Source: Glandiceps talaboti
Lineage: Eukaryota; Hemichordata; Enteropneusta; Spengelidae
Assembly: GCF_964340395.1 (NCBI RefSeq)
Contig: NC_135571.1
Coordinates: forward strand, 15,838,721 to 15,902,720
DNA length: 64,000 nt
Direction: 5' to 3'
Shown here: one piece after another, positions 10,337-24,000 of the stretch
How the letters are laid out: each line of letters begins with the position of its first letter
Position numbering within the stretch: the stretch's first letter is position 1
Notes under the pieces: generated by a model
Seen by the model: the letters and a program-made list of their open reading frames with translations, nothing else
The model's database searches: none
Told to the model about the DNA's origin: nothing
Made by a program: the position numbers and the translations under genes

Positions 10337-13300
10337 TCAAAACGGATGAAAACGGGACAAAATCTGTCCAAAGTAGTCCAAAACTTTGGCAAACGAGTTA
10401 AAACTGGGTAAGATATGGCCACATCGGTTCAAAAAGCAGTGAAAACAATCTAAAATCTGTGAAAACGATTCAAAACCAATTGAAACCGATCGAAACATGT
10501 CTAAACTGAGTGAATACCGGTCAAAACCTCTCCACACAGGAATAAAATATGTGCAAATTTGTTAAAACCGGTTAAAACCTATTAAAACCATTTTAAACCA
10601 GTCAAAACCTGTCGGAATCAGTCCAAAACATACGCAAATGAGTAAAAACTGGTACAAATAACTCCAAACCGGTTTTAAACAGGTCAACACCAACCAAAAA
10701 AATGTCAAAACCTGTGCAAATATGTTAAAACCTCAAAAATCCAGTTGGAAACTGTCCAAAGCGGTCAAAACCTGTCGTAACCATTCCAAACAAGTCGAAA
10801 CTCGACCAGACCTGTCCACAATGGGTGCAATTTATTCAAAACCTGTCCAAGCTGGTCCAAACCAGTGTAAAACCGATGCAAACGAGTTGATACCGATCAA
10901 AACCTGTCCAAACCTGTGCAAAATCTGTGGAAACCTGTCAAAACTTTTCCGAACCAGTCTAAAACCTTTCCAAACGAGTTAAAACTGGTCAAAACCTGTG
11001 TATACTGTTTTAAATCTTTCAAAATCGATCAACATTCGACAAAACTTTTGCAAAACATTTAAAACCTGTCCAAACAAGTCAAAACCTGTTAGAAATTATT
11101 CGAAACAGGTCGAAACCTGTCCAACCTGGTCCAAAACAGGTTCAAAGGAGTCAAAATCTATATAAAATTGTCAAAACCTGTGCACACCTGTCAAATCCTC
11201 ACAGAACCAGTTCGAAATCTGTCCAAAGCGGTCCAAACCTGTCGTAAAATAGGTTTAATTGATTTAAAACCTGTCCAAACTGGTCCAAACTAGTGTGAAA
11301 CATATGCAAACTGATCGGTACCTGTCCACAGCAGTTTCAAACTTGTCAAAAGCGATAGAAACTGGTTCAAACCTGTACAAAATCTGTGGAAACTTGTCAT
11401 AACTTTTTCAAACCAGACCGAAACCATTAGAAGCGGTCAAAACCTGTTGCAAACGAGTCAAAACTGGTCAAAACCTGTCTATACATTTGTCAAAAATTGT
11501 GCAAAAGATTCAAAACCAGGTTTAGATAGACTTAGTCTGGTTGGGGTTTCACGTGTTTTGATTACTTCTGGACAATTTTGGACAAGTTTATAAAAGGTTT
11601 TCGACCGGTTTTGAAACTTTTGCACGGTTTTGGTCAATTTTGTTCGGTTTGAAACCAGTGCGAGCAAGTTTTACCTAGTTTTGACTATTTTGCAACATGT
11701 TTTGACAGAGTTTAAGTTAGTATAGGAACAAACTGGTCCGAAACCAGTGCAAAAACTCAAAACCGTTCAAAATCTGTGGAAACAAACTCAAAACCAGTCA
11801 AAATCAGTAAAAAACCGGTGCAAATCTATTCAAAACCAAAAACCTTATCTCATCTGTCCATATCTGTCCACAACCATTCTAAACCTGTTATACCAATCAA
11901 AACAGATAAAAAGCGGTGATTATTGGTGCAATTTGGTCCAAACCTTTTGCAAACGATTCAAAACTGATCAAAATCTATTCAAAACAGTTGATATTCTATG
12001 CAAACGACTTAAAACAGGTTAAAACCAATCAAAACTATTCAAAACAAATGAAAACGGGACACAACCTGTCCAAAGCAGTCCAAAACTCGGGCAAACGAGT
12101 CCACATCTGTTCCTACCAGGTCTAAAATATTTGCAATTGATTCAAATTCTATAGAATCTGGTCAAAACCAGTCCATAATCTGTGCAAACGACAAAAAACT
12201 GATAAAAAACTCTCAAAACAATTTTTAAACAGGTCAAAACCAATGAATACCGGGCAATCTGGTCCAAACATTGTCCAAACCGGTAAAAACCGATCAAAAT
12301 TGGTCAAAACCGGTGTAAACTAGTCAAAATTTGCCAAAACATGTCCGAACTCGTTTCAAACAATTCAAAACAAACAAAACCGGTCAAAACCTGTAGACAT
12401 TAGTCCAAAACCTGTTTAAACGTGTACAAAGCTGGTACAAATCAGTATAAGCCGCTTTTGAACTTGTTTTAAAAACCGTTCGATAGAGGTCAAAAACCTG
12501 TACAATAGATTCAAAACTAGTAAAACTCTGTTAATACATGTTTTAAAACTGTAAAAAGATCAACACTTGTTTAAACCTGTGCAAAAAAGTCAAAACCTGT
12601 CCTAACGAGTCTAAACCTGTTAAAAATCATTCCAAACTGGTCGAAACCTGTCCAACTAGGTCAAACACCCGTGCAATTTATTCAAAGCCGGTCAAAACCT
12701 GTCCAAACCACGTCAAAACAGGTGCAACCGAGTAAATACCGATCAGAATTTGTCCAAAACAATGGAAACCTATCTAAAACCATTACAAATAGGTGAACAC
12801 TATACCAAACCGGTTGAAACTGGTCAAAACCGGTCAAAACCGTGCAAAACTTGTTAAAGCTTGTGCACATATGTCAAACTCACCTCACCAAACTAGTCCA
12901 AACAGGTCAAAACCCGACCAAACCTGTCGAAATCTATTCATCCAGGTCCTAAATAGGTGTATTTGACGTAGAACATGTCCAAACCGATCGAAACCTGTCT
13001 AAACTGTTCACACCCGATAAAAACAGGTCCAAAACTGTGCAAAATGTGTGCACACCTCTTAAAACTTGGCAAAACATGTACAAAACATTCCAAAACGGTT
13101 ATAACCTGTCCAAACAAGTGAAAAAACCTATGCAAACGAGTCAAAATCGGTTGACAACCGATGCAAACCTGATCAAAAAACTGTGTAAACCTGTCAAAAT
13201 CGTTTATAACTATTACAAAACCGGCATAAAACGAGTCAAAATTCAACAAAAATAATTTCAAATCGGTCAAAACTAAAAGTAATCGGTCGAAACCTGTCCA

Positions 13301-13652
13301 AAGAAGTCGAAAACCTGTGCAATTTAGGCCAAACCGGTCAAGACATGTCCAATCTAGGTCAAAATATAAGCATACGAGTCAAAACCTGTTAAAACTTCCT
13401 AAAACAAGTTTTTGACTGACCAAAACCGATAAAAAGTACTCAAAATCTGTGTAAACCTATCCAATCCTGTCGAAAACATGTCAAAACTTATCACACCTGT
13501 CTATATCTGTCCACAACCATTCCAAACCCATCAAAACGGATAAAAACCGGTGCAAACCTTTTCCAAACGAATCAAAACTGGTCAAAACCTATTCAAACCA
13601 ATTAAAATTTTGTGCAAACGACTAAAAACATGTTAAAACCAGTCAAAACTAT
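10337..13652 (+). repeat. L unit 4 (3,316 bp), carrying the 19 bp extra segment
   Basis: It carries CGACCAGACC and GTGCGAGC. Its length is due to a 19 bp stretch at 13045-13063 absent from most L units and containing the perfect 10 bp palindrome GTGTGCACAC (13046-13055). The inverted block is about 11518-11717. The L-specific segment is 12552-13580, counting the 19 bp. The next unit is the first short unit, an arrangement repeated at 27613-33216. Confidence 0.95.
13045..13063 (+). repeat. 19 bp indel with perfect palindrome, unit 4
   Basis: It is present here and at 30321-30339 only. It contains GTGTGCACAC. With these bases the local monomer spacing stays 10-11 bp; without them one step is about 12 bp. 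The longer form may therefore be the older one, with the other L units carrying a deletion between AAAA runs. The polarity is not settled. Confidence 0.85.
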
Positions 13653-15941
13653 TCAAAACGGATGAAAACGGGACAAAATCTGTCCAAAGTAGTCCAAAAC
13701 TTTGGCAAACGAGTTAAAACTGGGTAAGATATGGCCACATCGGTTCAAAAAGCAGTGAAAACAATCTAAAATCTGTGAAAACGATTCAAAACCAATTGAA
13801 ACCGATCGAAACATGTCTAAACTGAGTGAATACCGGTCAAAACCTCTCCACACAGGAATAAAATATGTGCAAATTTGTTAAAACCGGTTAAAACCTATTA
13901 AAACCATTTTAAACCAGTCAAAACCTGTCGGAATCAGTCCAAAACATACGCAAATGAGTAAAAACTGGTACAAATAACTCCAAACCGGTTTTAAACAGGT
14001 CAACACCAACCAAAAAAATGTCAAAACCTGTGCAAATATGTTAAAACCTCAAAAATCCAGTTGGAAACTGTCCAAAGCGGTCAAAACCTGTCGTAACCAT
14101 TCCAAACAAGTCGAAACTCGAACAGACCTGTCCACAATGGGTGCAATTTATTCAAAACCTGTCCAAGCTGGTCCAAACCAGTGTAAAACCGATGCAAACG
14201 AGTTGATACCGATCAAAACCTGTCCAAACCTGTGCAAAATCTGTGGAAACCTGTCAAAACTTTTCCGAACCAGTCTAAAACCTTTCCAAACGAGTTAAAA
14301 CTGGTCAAAACCTGTGTATACTGTTTTAAATCTTTCAAAATCGATCAACATTCGACAAAACTTTTGCAAAACATTTAAAACCTGTCCAAACAAGTCAAAA
14401 CCTGTTAGAAATTATTCGAAACAGGTCGAAACCTGTCCAACCTGGTCCAAAACAGGTTCAAAGGAGTCAAAATCTATATAAAATTGTCAAAACCTGTGCA
14501 CACCTGTCAAATCCTCACAGAACCAGTTCGAAATCTGTCCAAAGCGGTCCAAACCTGTCGTAAAATAGGTTTAATTGATTTAAAACCTGTCCAAACTGGT
14601 CCAAACTAGTGTGAAACATATGCAAACTGATCGGTACCTGTCCACAGCAGTTTCAAACTTGTCAAAAGCGATAGAAACTGGTTCAAACCTGTACAAAATC
14701 TGTGGAAACTTGTCATAACTTTTTCAAACCAGACCGAAACCATTAGAAGCGGTCAAAACCTGTTGCAAACGAGTCAAAACTGGTCAAAACCTGTCTATAC
14801 ATTTGTCAAAAATTGTGCAAAAGATTCAAAACCAGGTTTAGATAGACTTAGTCTGGTTGGGGTTTCACGTGTTTTGATTACTTCTGGACAATTTTGGACA
14901 AGTTTATAAAAGGTTTTCGACCGGTTTTGAAACTTTTGCACGGTTTTGGTCAATTTTGTTCGGTTTGAAACCAGTGTGAGCAAGTTTTACCTAGTTTTGA
15001 CTATTTTGCAACATGTTTTGACAGAGTTTAAGTTAGTATAGGAACAAACTGGTCCGAAACCAGTGCAAAAACTCAAAACCGTTCAAAATCTGTGGAAACA
15101 AACTCAAAACCAGTCAAAATCAGTAAAAAACCGGTGCAAATCTATTCAAAACCAAAAACCTTATCTCATCTGTCCATATCTGTCCACAACCATTCTAAAC
15201 CTGTTATACCAATCAAAACAGATAAAAAGCGGTGATTATTGGTGCAATTTGGTCCAAACCTTTTGCAAACGATTCAAAACTGATCAAAATCTATTCAAAA
15301 CAGTTTATATTCTATGCAAACGACTTAAAACAGGTTAAAACCAATCAAAACTATTCAAAACAAATGAAAACGGGACACAACCTGTCCAAAGCAGTCCAAA
15401 ACTCGGGCAAACGAGTCCACATCTGTTCCTACCAGGTCTAAAATATTTGCAATTGATTCAAATTCTATAGAATCTGGTCAAAACCAGTCCATAATCTGTG
15501 CAAACGACAAAAAACTGATAAAAAAACTCTCAAAACAATTTTTAAACAGGTCAAAACCAATGAATACCGGGCAATCTGGTCCAAACATTGTCCAAACCGG
15601 TAAAAACCGATCGAAATTGGTCAAAACCGGTGTAAACTAGTCAAAATTTGCCAAAACATGTCCGAACTCGTTTCTAACAATTAAAAACAAACAAAACCGG
15701 TCAAAACCTGTAGACATTAGTCCAAAACCTGTTTAAACGTGTACAAAGCTGGTACAAATCAGTATAAACCGCTTTTTAAACTTGTTTTAAAAACCGTTCG
15801 ATAGAGGTCAAAAACCTGTACAATAGATTCAAAACTAGTAAAACTCTGTTAATACATGTTTTAAAACTGGTCAAAACCTATTCAAACCAATTATAATTTT
15901 GTGCAAACGACTAAAAACATGTTAAAACCAGTCAAAACTAT
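13653..15941 (+). repeat. Short unit 5 (2,289 bp) inside the L zone
   Basis: It lacks the 1,010 bp segment; the deletion junction AAAACTG lies at 15863-15869 and is the same as in the S zone. It lacks the 9 bp insertion of later S units and keeps GTCGTAAAA, so it is an early short form. It has one extra A in the run near 15520. It carries CAGTTTATATTC near 15300, a variant otherwise seen only in S units 15 and 16, and ATTATAATTTTG near 15891, otherwise seen only after S units 20, 21, 23 and 24. The inverted block is about 14834-15033. Confidence 0.94.
15863..15869 (+). other. 1,010 bp deletion junction (first occurrence)
   Basis: This AAAACTG is where TACATGTTTT of the left side meets GTCAAAACCTATTC of the right side. 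The same junction, 73 bp before the next unit start, ends units 11-24 (for example 33138-33144). Base-identical junctions in all copies imply one deletion event followed by spread. Confidence 0.92.
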
Positions 15942-17726
15942 TCAAAACGGATGAAAACGGGACAAAATCTGTCCAAAGTAGTCCAAAACTTTGGCAAACG
16001 AGTTAAAACTGGGTAAGATATGGCCACATCGGTTCAAAAAGCAGTGAAAACAATCTAAAATCTGTGAAAACGATTCAAAACCAATTGAAACCGATCGAAA
16101 CATGTCTAAACTGAGTGAATACCGGTCAAAACCTCTCCACACAGGAATAAAATATGTGCAAATTTGTTAAAACCGGTTAAAACCTATTAAAACCATTTTA
16201 AACCAGTCAAAACCTGTCGGAATCAGTCCAAAACATACGCAAATGAGTAAAAACTGGTACAAATAACTCCAAACCGGTTTTAAACAGGTCAACACCAACC
16301 AAAAAATGTCAAAACCTGTGCAAATATGTTAAAACCTCAAAAATCCAGTTGGAAACTGTCCAAAGCGGTCAAAACCTGTCGTAACCATTCCAAACAAGTC
16401 GAAACTCGAACAGACCTGTCCACAATGGGTGCAATTTATTCAAAACCTGTCCAAGCTGGTCCAAACCAGTGTGAAACATATGCAAACTGATCGGTACCTG
16501 TCCACAGCAGTTTCAAACTTGTCAAAAGCGATAGAAACTGGTTCAAACCTGTACAAAATCTGTGGAAACTTGTCATAACTTTTTCAAACCAGACCGAAAC
16601 CATTAGAAGCGGTCAAAACGAGTCAAAACTGGTCAAAACCTGTCTATACATTTGTCAAAAATTGTGCAAAAGATTCAAAACCAGGTTTAGATAGACTTAG
16701 TCTGGTTGGGGTTTCACGTGTTTTGATTACTTCTGGACAATTTTGGACAAGTTTATAAAAGGTTTTCGACCGGTTTTGAAACTTTTGCACGGTTTTGGTC
16801 AATTTTGTTCGGTTTGAAACCAGTGTGAGCAAGTTTTACCTAGTTTTGACTATTTTGCAACATGTTTTGACAGAGTTTAAGTTAGTATAGGAACAAACTG
16901 GTCCGAAACCAGTGCAAAAACTCAAAACCGTTCAAAATCTGTGGAAACAAACTCAAAACCAGTCAAAATCAGTAAAAAACCGGTGCAAATCTATTCAAAA
17001 CCAAAAACCTTATCTCATCTGTCCATATCTGTCCACAACCATTCTAAACCTGTTATACCAATCAAAACAGATAAAAAGCGGTGATTATTGGTGCAATTTG
17101 GTCCAAACCTTTTGCAAACGATTCAAAACTGATCAAAATCTATTCAAAACAGTTGATATTCTATGCAAACGACTTAAAACAGGTTAAAACCAATCAAAAC
17201 TATTCAAAACAAATGAAAACGGGACACAACCTGTCCAAAGCAGTCCAAAACTCGGGCAAACGAGTCCACATCTGTTCCTATAACTATTACAAAACCGGCA
17301 TAAAACGAGTCAAAATTCAACAAAAATAATTTCAAATCGGTCAAAACTAAAAGTAATCGGTCGAAACCTGTCCAAAGAAGTCGAAAACCTGTGCAATTTA
17401 GGCCAAACCGGTCAAGACATGTCCAATCTAGGTCAAAATATAAGCATACGAGTCAAAACCTGTTAAAACTTCCTAAAACAAGTTTTTGACTGACCAAAAC
17501 CGATAAAAAGTACTCAAAATCTGTGTAAACCTATCCAATCCTGTCGAAAACATGTCAAAACTTATCACACCTGTCTATATCTGTCCACAACCATTCCAAA
17601 CCCATCAAAACGGATAAAAACCGGTGCAAACCTTTTCCAAACGAATCAAAACTGGTCAAAACCTATTCAAACCAATTAAAATTTTGTGCAAACGACTAAA
17701 AACATGTTAAAACCAGTCAAAACTAT
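15942..17726 (+). repeat. Extra-short unit 6 (1,785 bp) with three deletions
   Basis: This unit is unique in the window. Compared with a 3,297 bp L unit it lost 428 bp at 16468-16472 (junction in AGTGT, between two copies of an internal duplication), 11 bp near 16614-16620 (one monomer), and 1,072 bp at 17279-17280 (2 bp TA overlap). One A is also missing from the run at 16301-16306. These losses sum exactly to the length difference. Its large terminal deletion begins and ends at different points from the 1,010 bp deletion of S units, so it arose independently. The inverted block is about 16683-16882. Confidence 0.94.
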
Positions 17727-20700
17727 TCAAAACGGATGAAAACGGGACAAAATCTGTCCAAAGTAGTCCAAAACTTTGGCAAACGAGTTAAAACTGGGTA
17801 AGATATGGCCACATCGGTTCAAAAAGCAGTGAAAACAATCTAAAATCTGTGAAAACGATTCAAAACCAATTGAAACCGATCGAAACATGTCTAAACTGAG
17901 TGAATACCGGTCAAAACCTCTCCACACAGGAATAAAATATGTGCAAATTTGTTAAAACCGGTTAAAACCTATTAAAACCATTTTAAACCAGTCAAAACCT
18001 GTCGGAATCAGTCCAAAACATACGCAAATGAGTAAAAACTGGTACAAATAACTCCAAACCGGTTTTAAACAGGTCAACACCAACCAAAAAAATGTCAAAA
18101 CCTGTGCAAATATGTTAAAACCTCAAAAATCCAGTTGGAAACTGTCCAAAGCGGTCAAAACCTGTCGTAACCATTCCAAACAAGTCGAAACTCGACCAGA
18201 CCTGTCCACAATGGGTGCAATTTATTCAAAACCTGTCCAAGCTGGTCCAAACCAGTGTAAAACCGATGCAAACGAGTTGATACCGATCAAAACCTGTCCA
18301 AACCTGTGCAAAATCTGTGGAAACCTGTCAAAACTTTTCCGAACCAGTCTAAAACCTTTCCAAACGAGTTAAAACTGGTCAAAACCTGTGTATACTGTTT
18401 TAAATCTTTCAAAATCGATCAACATTCGACAAAACTTTTGCAAAACATTTAAAACCTGTCCAAACAAGTCAAAACCTGTTAGAAATTATTCGAAACAGGT
18501 CGAAACCTGTCCAACCTGGTCCAAAACAGGTTCAAAGGAGTCAAAATCTATATAAAATTGTCAAAACCTGTGCACACCTGTCAAATCCTCACAGAACCAG
18601 TTCGAAATCTGTCCAAAGCGGTCCAAACCTGTCGTAAAATAGGTTTAATTGATTTAAAACCTGTCCAAACTGGTCCAAACTAGTGTGAAACATATGCAAA
18701 CTGATCGGTACCTGTCCACAGCAGTTTCAAACTTGTCAAAAGCGATAGAAACTGGTTCAAACCTGTACAAAATCTGTGGAAACTTGTCATAACTTTTTCA
18801 AACCAGACCGAAACCATTAGAAGCGGTCAAAACCTGTTGCAAACGAGTCAAAACTGGTCAAAACCTGTCTATACATTTGTCAAAAATTGTGCAAAAGATT
18901 CAAAACCAGGTTTAGATAGACTTAGTCTGGTTGGGGTTTCACGTGTTTTGATTACTTCTGGACAATTTTGGACAAGTTTATAAAAGGTTTTCGACCGGTT
19001 TTGAAACTTTTGCACGGTTTTGGTCAATTTTGTTCGGTTTGAAACCAGTGTGAGCAAGTTTTACCTAGTTTTGACTATTTTGCAACATGTTTTGACAGAG
19101 TTTAAGTTAGTATAGGAACAAACTGGTCCGAAACCAGTGCAAAAACTCAAAACCGTTCAAAATCTGTGGAAACAAACTCAAAACCAGTCAAAATCAGTAA
19201 AAAACCGGTGCAAATCTATTCAAAACCAAAAACCTTATCTCATCTGTCCATATCTGTCCACAACCATTCTAAACCTGTTATACCAATCAAAACAGATAAA
19301 AAGCGGTGATTATTGGTGCAATTTGGTCCAAACCTTTTGCAAACGATTCAAAACTGATCAAAATCTATTCAAAACAGTTGATATTCTATGCAAACGACTT
19401 AAAACAGGTTAAAACCAATCAAAACTATTCAAAACAAATGAAAACGGGACACAACCTGTCCAAAGCAGTCCAAAACTCGGGCAAACGAGTCCACATCTGT
19501 TCCTACCAGGTCTAAAATATTTGCAATTGATTCAAATTCTATAGAATCTGGTCAAAACCAGTCCATAATCTGTGCAAACGACAAAAAACTGATAAAAAAC
19601 TCTCAAAACAATTTTTAAACAGGTCAAAACCAATGAATACCGGGCAATCTGGTCCAAACATTGTCCAAACCGGTAAAAACCGATCAAAATTGGTCAAAAC
19701 CGGTGTAAACTAGTCAAAATTTGCCAAAACATGTCCGAACTCGTTTCAAACAATTCAAAACAAACAAAACCGGTCAAAACCTGTAGACATTAGTCCAAAA
19801 CCTGTTTAAACGTTTACAAAGCTGGTACAAATCAGTATAAGCCGCTTTTGAACTTGTTTTAAAAACCGTTCGATAGAGGTCAAAAACCTGTACAATAGAT
19901 TCAAAACTAGTAAAACTCTGTTAATACATGTTTTAAAACTGTAAAAAGATCAACACTTGTTTAAACCTGTGCAAAAAAGTCAAAACCTGTCCTAACGAGT
20001 CTAAACCTGTTAAAAATCATTCCAAACTGGTCGAAACCTGTCCAACTAGGTCAAACACCCGTGCAATTTATTCAAAGCCGGTCAAAACCTGTCCAAACCA
20101 CGTCAAAACAGGTGCAACCGAGTAAATACCGATCAGAATTTGTCCAAAACAATGGAAACCTATCTAAAACCATTACAAATAGGTGAACACTATACCAAAC
20201 CGGTTGAAACTGGTCAAAACCGGTCAAAACCGTGCAAAACTTGTTAAAGCTTGTGCACATATGTCAAACTCACCTCACCAAACTAGTCCAAACAGGTCAA
20301 AACCCGACCAAACCTGTCGAAATCTATTCATCCAGGTCCTAAATAGGTGTATTTGACGTAGAACATGTCCAAACCGATCGAAACCTGTCTAAACTGTTCA
20401 CACCCGATAAAAACAGGTCCAAAACTGTGCAAAAACTTGGCAAAACATGTACAAAACATTCCAAAACGGTTATAACCTGTCCAAACAAGTGAAAAAACCT
20501 ATGCAAACGAGTCAAAATCGGTTGACAACCGATGCAAACCTGATCAAAAAACTGTGTAAACCTGTCAAAATCGTTTATAACTATTACAAAACCGGCATAA
20601 AACGAGTCAAAATTCAACAAAAATAATTTCAAATCGGTCAAAACTAAAAGTAATCGGTCGAAACCTGTCCAAAGAAGTCGAAAACCTGTGCAATTTAGGC

Positions 20701-21023
20701 CAAACCGGTCAAGACATGTCCAATCTAGGTCAAAATATAAGCATACGAGTCAAAACCTGTTAAAACTTCCTAAAACAAGTTTTTGACTGACCAAAACCGA
20801 TAAAAAGTACTCAAAATCTGTGTAAACCTATCCAATCCTGTCGAAAACATGTCAAAACTTATCACACCTGTCTATATCTGTCCACAACCATTCCAAACCC
20901 ATCAAAACGGATAAAAACCGGTGCAAACCTTTTCCAAACGAATCAAAACTGGTCAAAACCTATTCAAACCAATTAAAATTTTGTGCAAACGACTAAAAAC
21001 ATGTTAAAACCAGTCAAAACTAT
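17727..21023 (+). repeat. L unit 7 (3,297 bp)
   Basis: It carries CGACCAGACC, GTGTGAGC and CGTTTACAAAG near 19810. I found no difference from unit 8 at any variant site I compared, and the lengths are equal, so the two look like a very recent tandem duplication. The inverted block is about 18908-19107 and the L-specific segment is 19942-20951. Confidence 0.95.
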
Positions 21024-24000
21024 TCAAAACGGATGAAAACGGGACAAAATCTGTCCAAAGTAGTCCAAAACTTTGGCAAACGAGTTAAAACTGGGTAAGA
21101 TATGGCCACATCGGTTCAAAAAGCAGTGAAAACAATCTAAAATCTGTGAAAACGATTCAAAACCAATTGAAACCGATCGAAACATGTCTAAACTGAGTGA
21201 ATACCGGTCAAAACCTCTCCACACAGGAATAAAATATGTGCAAATTTGTTAAAACCGGTTAAAACCTATTAAAACCATTTTAAACCAGTCAAAACCTGTC
21301 GGAATCAGTCCAAAACATACGCAAATGAGTAAAAACTGGTACAAATAACTCCAAACCGGTTTTAAACAGGTCAACACCAACCAAAAAAATGTCAAAACCT
21401 GTGCAAATATGTTAAAACCTCAAAAATCCAGTTGGAAACTGTCCAAAGCGGTCAAAACCTGTCGTAACCATTCCAAACAAGTCGAAACTCGACCAGACCT
21501 GTCCACAATGGGTGCAATTTATTCAAAACCTGTCCAAGCTGGTCCAAACCAGTGTAAAACCGATGCAAACGAGTTGATACCGATCAAAACCTGTCCAAAC
21601 CTGTGCAAAATCTGTGGAAACCTGTCAAAACTTTTCCGAACCAGTCTAAAACCTTTCCAAACGAGTTAAAACTGGTCAAAACCTGTGTATACTGTTTTAA
21701 ATCTTTCAAAATCGATCAACATTCGACAAAACTTTTGCAAAACATTTAAAACCTGTCCAAACAAGTCAAAACCTGTTAGAAATTATTCGAAACAGGTCGA
21801 AACCTGTCCAACCTGGTCCAAAACAGGTTCAAAGGAGTCAAAATCTATATAAAATTGTCAAAACCTGTGCACACCTGTCAAATCCTCACAGAACCAGTTC
21901 GAAATCTGTCCAAAGCGGTCCAAACCTGTCGTAAAATAGGTTTAATTGATTTAAAACCTGTCCAAACTGGTCCAAACTAGTGTGAAACATATGCAAACTG
22001 ATCGGTACCTGTCCACAGCAGTTTCAAACTTGTCAAAAGCGATAGAAACTGGTTCAAACCTGTACAAAATCTGTGGAAACTTGTCATAACTTTTTCAAAC
22101 CAGACCGAAACCATTAGAAGCGGTCAAAACCTGTTGCAAACGAGTCAAAACTGGTCAAAACCTGTCTATACATTTGTCAAAAATTGTGCAAAAGATTCAA
22201 AACCAGGTTTAGATAGACTTAGTCTGGTTGGGGTTTCACGTGTTTTGATTACTTCTGGACAATTTTGGACAAGTTTATAAAAGGTTTTCGACCGGTTTTG
22301 AAACTTTTGCACGGTTTTGGTCAATTTTGTTCGGTTTGAAACCAGTGTGAGCAAGTTTTACCTAGTTTTGACTATTTTGCAACATGTTTTGACAGAGTTT
22401 AAGTTAGTATAGGAACAAACTGGTCCGAAACCAGTGCAAAAACTCAAAACCGTTCAAAATCTGTGGAAACAAACTCAAAACCAGTCAAAATCAGTAAAAA
22501 ACCGGTGCAAATCTATTCAAAACCAAAAACCTTATCTCATCTGTCCATATCTGTCCACAACCATTCTAAACCTGTTATACCAATCAAAACAGATAAAAAG
22601 CGGTGATTATTGGTGCAATTTGGTCCAAACCTTTTGCAAACGATTCAAAACTGATCAAAATCTATTCAAAACAGTTGATATTCTATGCAAACGACTTAAA
22701 ACAGGTTAAAACCAATCAAAACTATTCAAAACAAATGAAAACGGGACACAACCTGTCCAAAGCAGTCCAAAACTCGGGCAAACGAGTCCACATCTGTTCC
22801 TACCAGGTCTAAAATATTTGCAATTGATTCAAATTCTATAGAATCTGGTCAAAACCAGTCCATAATCTGTGCAAACGACAAAAAACTGATAAAAAACTCT
22901 CAAAACAATTTTTAAACAGGTCAAAACCAATGAATACCGGGCAATCTGGTCCAAACATTGTCCAAACCGGTAAAAACCGATCAAAATTGGTCAAAACCGG
23001 TGTAAACTAGTCAAAATTTGCCAAAACATGTCCGAACTCGTTTCAAACAATTCAAAACAAACAAAACCGGTCAAAACCTGTAGACATTAGTCCAAAACCT
23101 GTTTAAACGTTTACAAAGCTGGTACAAATCAGTATAAGCCGCTTTTGAACTTGTTTTAAAAACCGTTCGATAGAGGTCAAAAACCTGTACAATAGATTCA
23201 AAACTAGTAAAACTCTGTTAATACATGTTTTAAAACTGTAAAAAGATCAACACTTGTTTAAACCTGTGCAAAAAAGTCAAAACCTGTCCTAACGAGTCTA
23301 AACCTGTTAAAAATCATTCCAAACTGGTCGAAACCTGTCCAACTAGGTCAAACACCCGTGCAATTTATTCAAAGCCGGTCAAAACCTGTCCAAACCACGT
23401 CAAAACAGGTGCAACCGAGTAAATACCGATCAGAATTTGTCCAAAACAATGGAAACCTATCTAAAACCATTACAAATAGGTGAACACTATACCAAACCGG
23501 TTGAAACTGGTCAAAACCGGTCAAAACCGTGCAAAACTTGTTAAAGCTTGTGCACATATGTCAAACTCACCTCACCAAACTAGTCCAAACAGGTCAAAAC
23601 CCGACCAAACCTGTCGAAATCTATTCATCCAGGTCCTAAATAGGTGTATTTGACGTAGAACATGTCCAAACCGATCGAAACCTGTCTAAACTGTTCACAC
23701 CCGATAAAAACAGGTCCAAAACTGTGCAAAAACTTGGCAAAACATGTACAAAACATTCCAAAACGGTTATAACCTGTCCAAACAAGTGAAAAAACCTATG
23801 CAAACGAGTCAAAATCGGTTGACAACCGATGCAAACCTGATCAAAAAACTGTGTAAACCTGTCAAAATCGTTTATAACTATTACAAAACCGGCATAAAAC
23901 GAGTCAAAATTCAACAAAAATAATTTCAAATCGGTCAAAACTAAAAGTAATCGGTCGAAACCTGTCCAAAGAAGTCGAAAACCTGTGCAATTTAGGCCAA

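Noticed and set aside
12938-13270. Longest open frame, 110 codons on the - strand (also 30214-30546)
   Set aside because: It is longer than in other L units only because the 19 bp indel shifts frame. A + strand frame of 72 codons overlaps it. There is no start context or domain, and a change in frame between units with no sign of compensation argues against coding.
13653-17726. Mobile element insertion as the cause of unit length changes
   Set aside because: Length differences are explained exactly by deletions at microhomologies. No terminal inverted repeats, target-site duplications, poly-A tail or transposase-like frame was seen.
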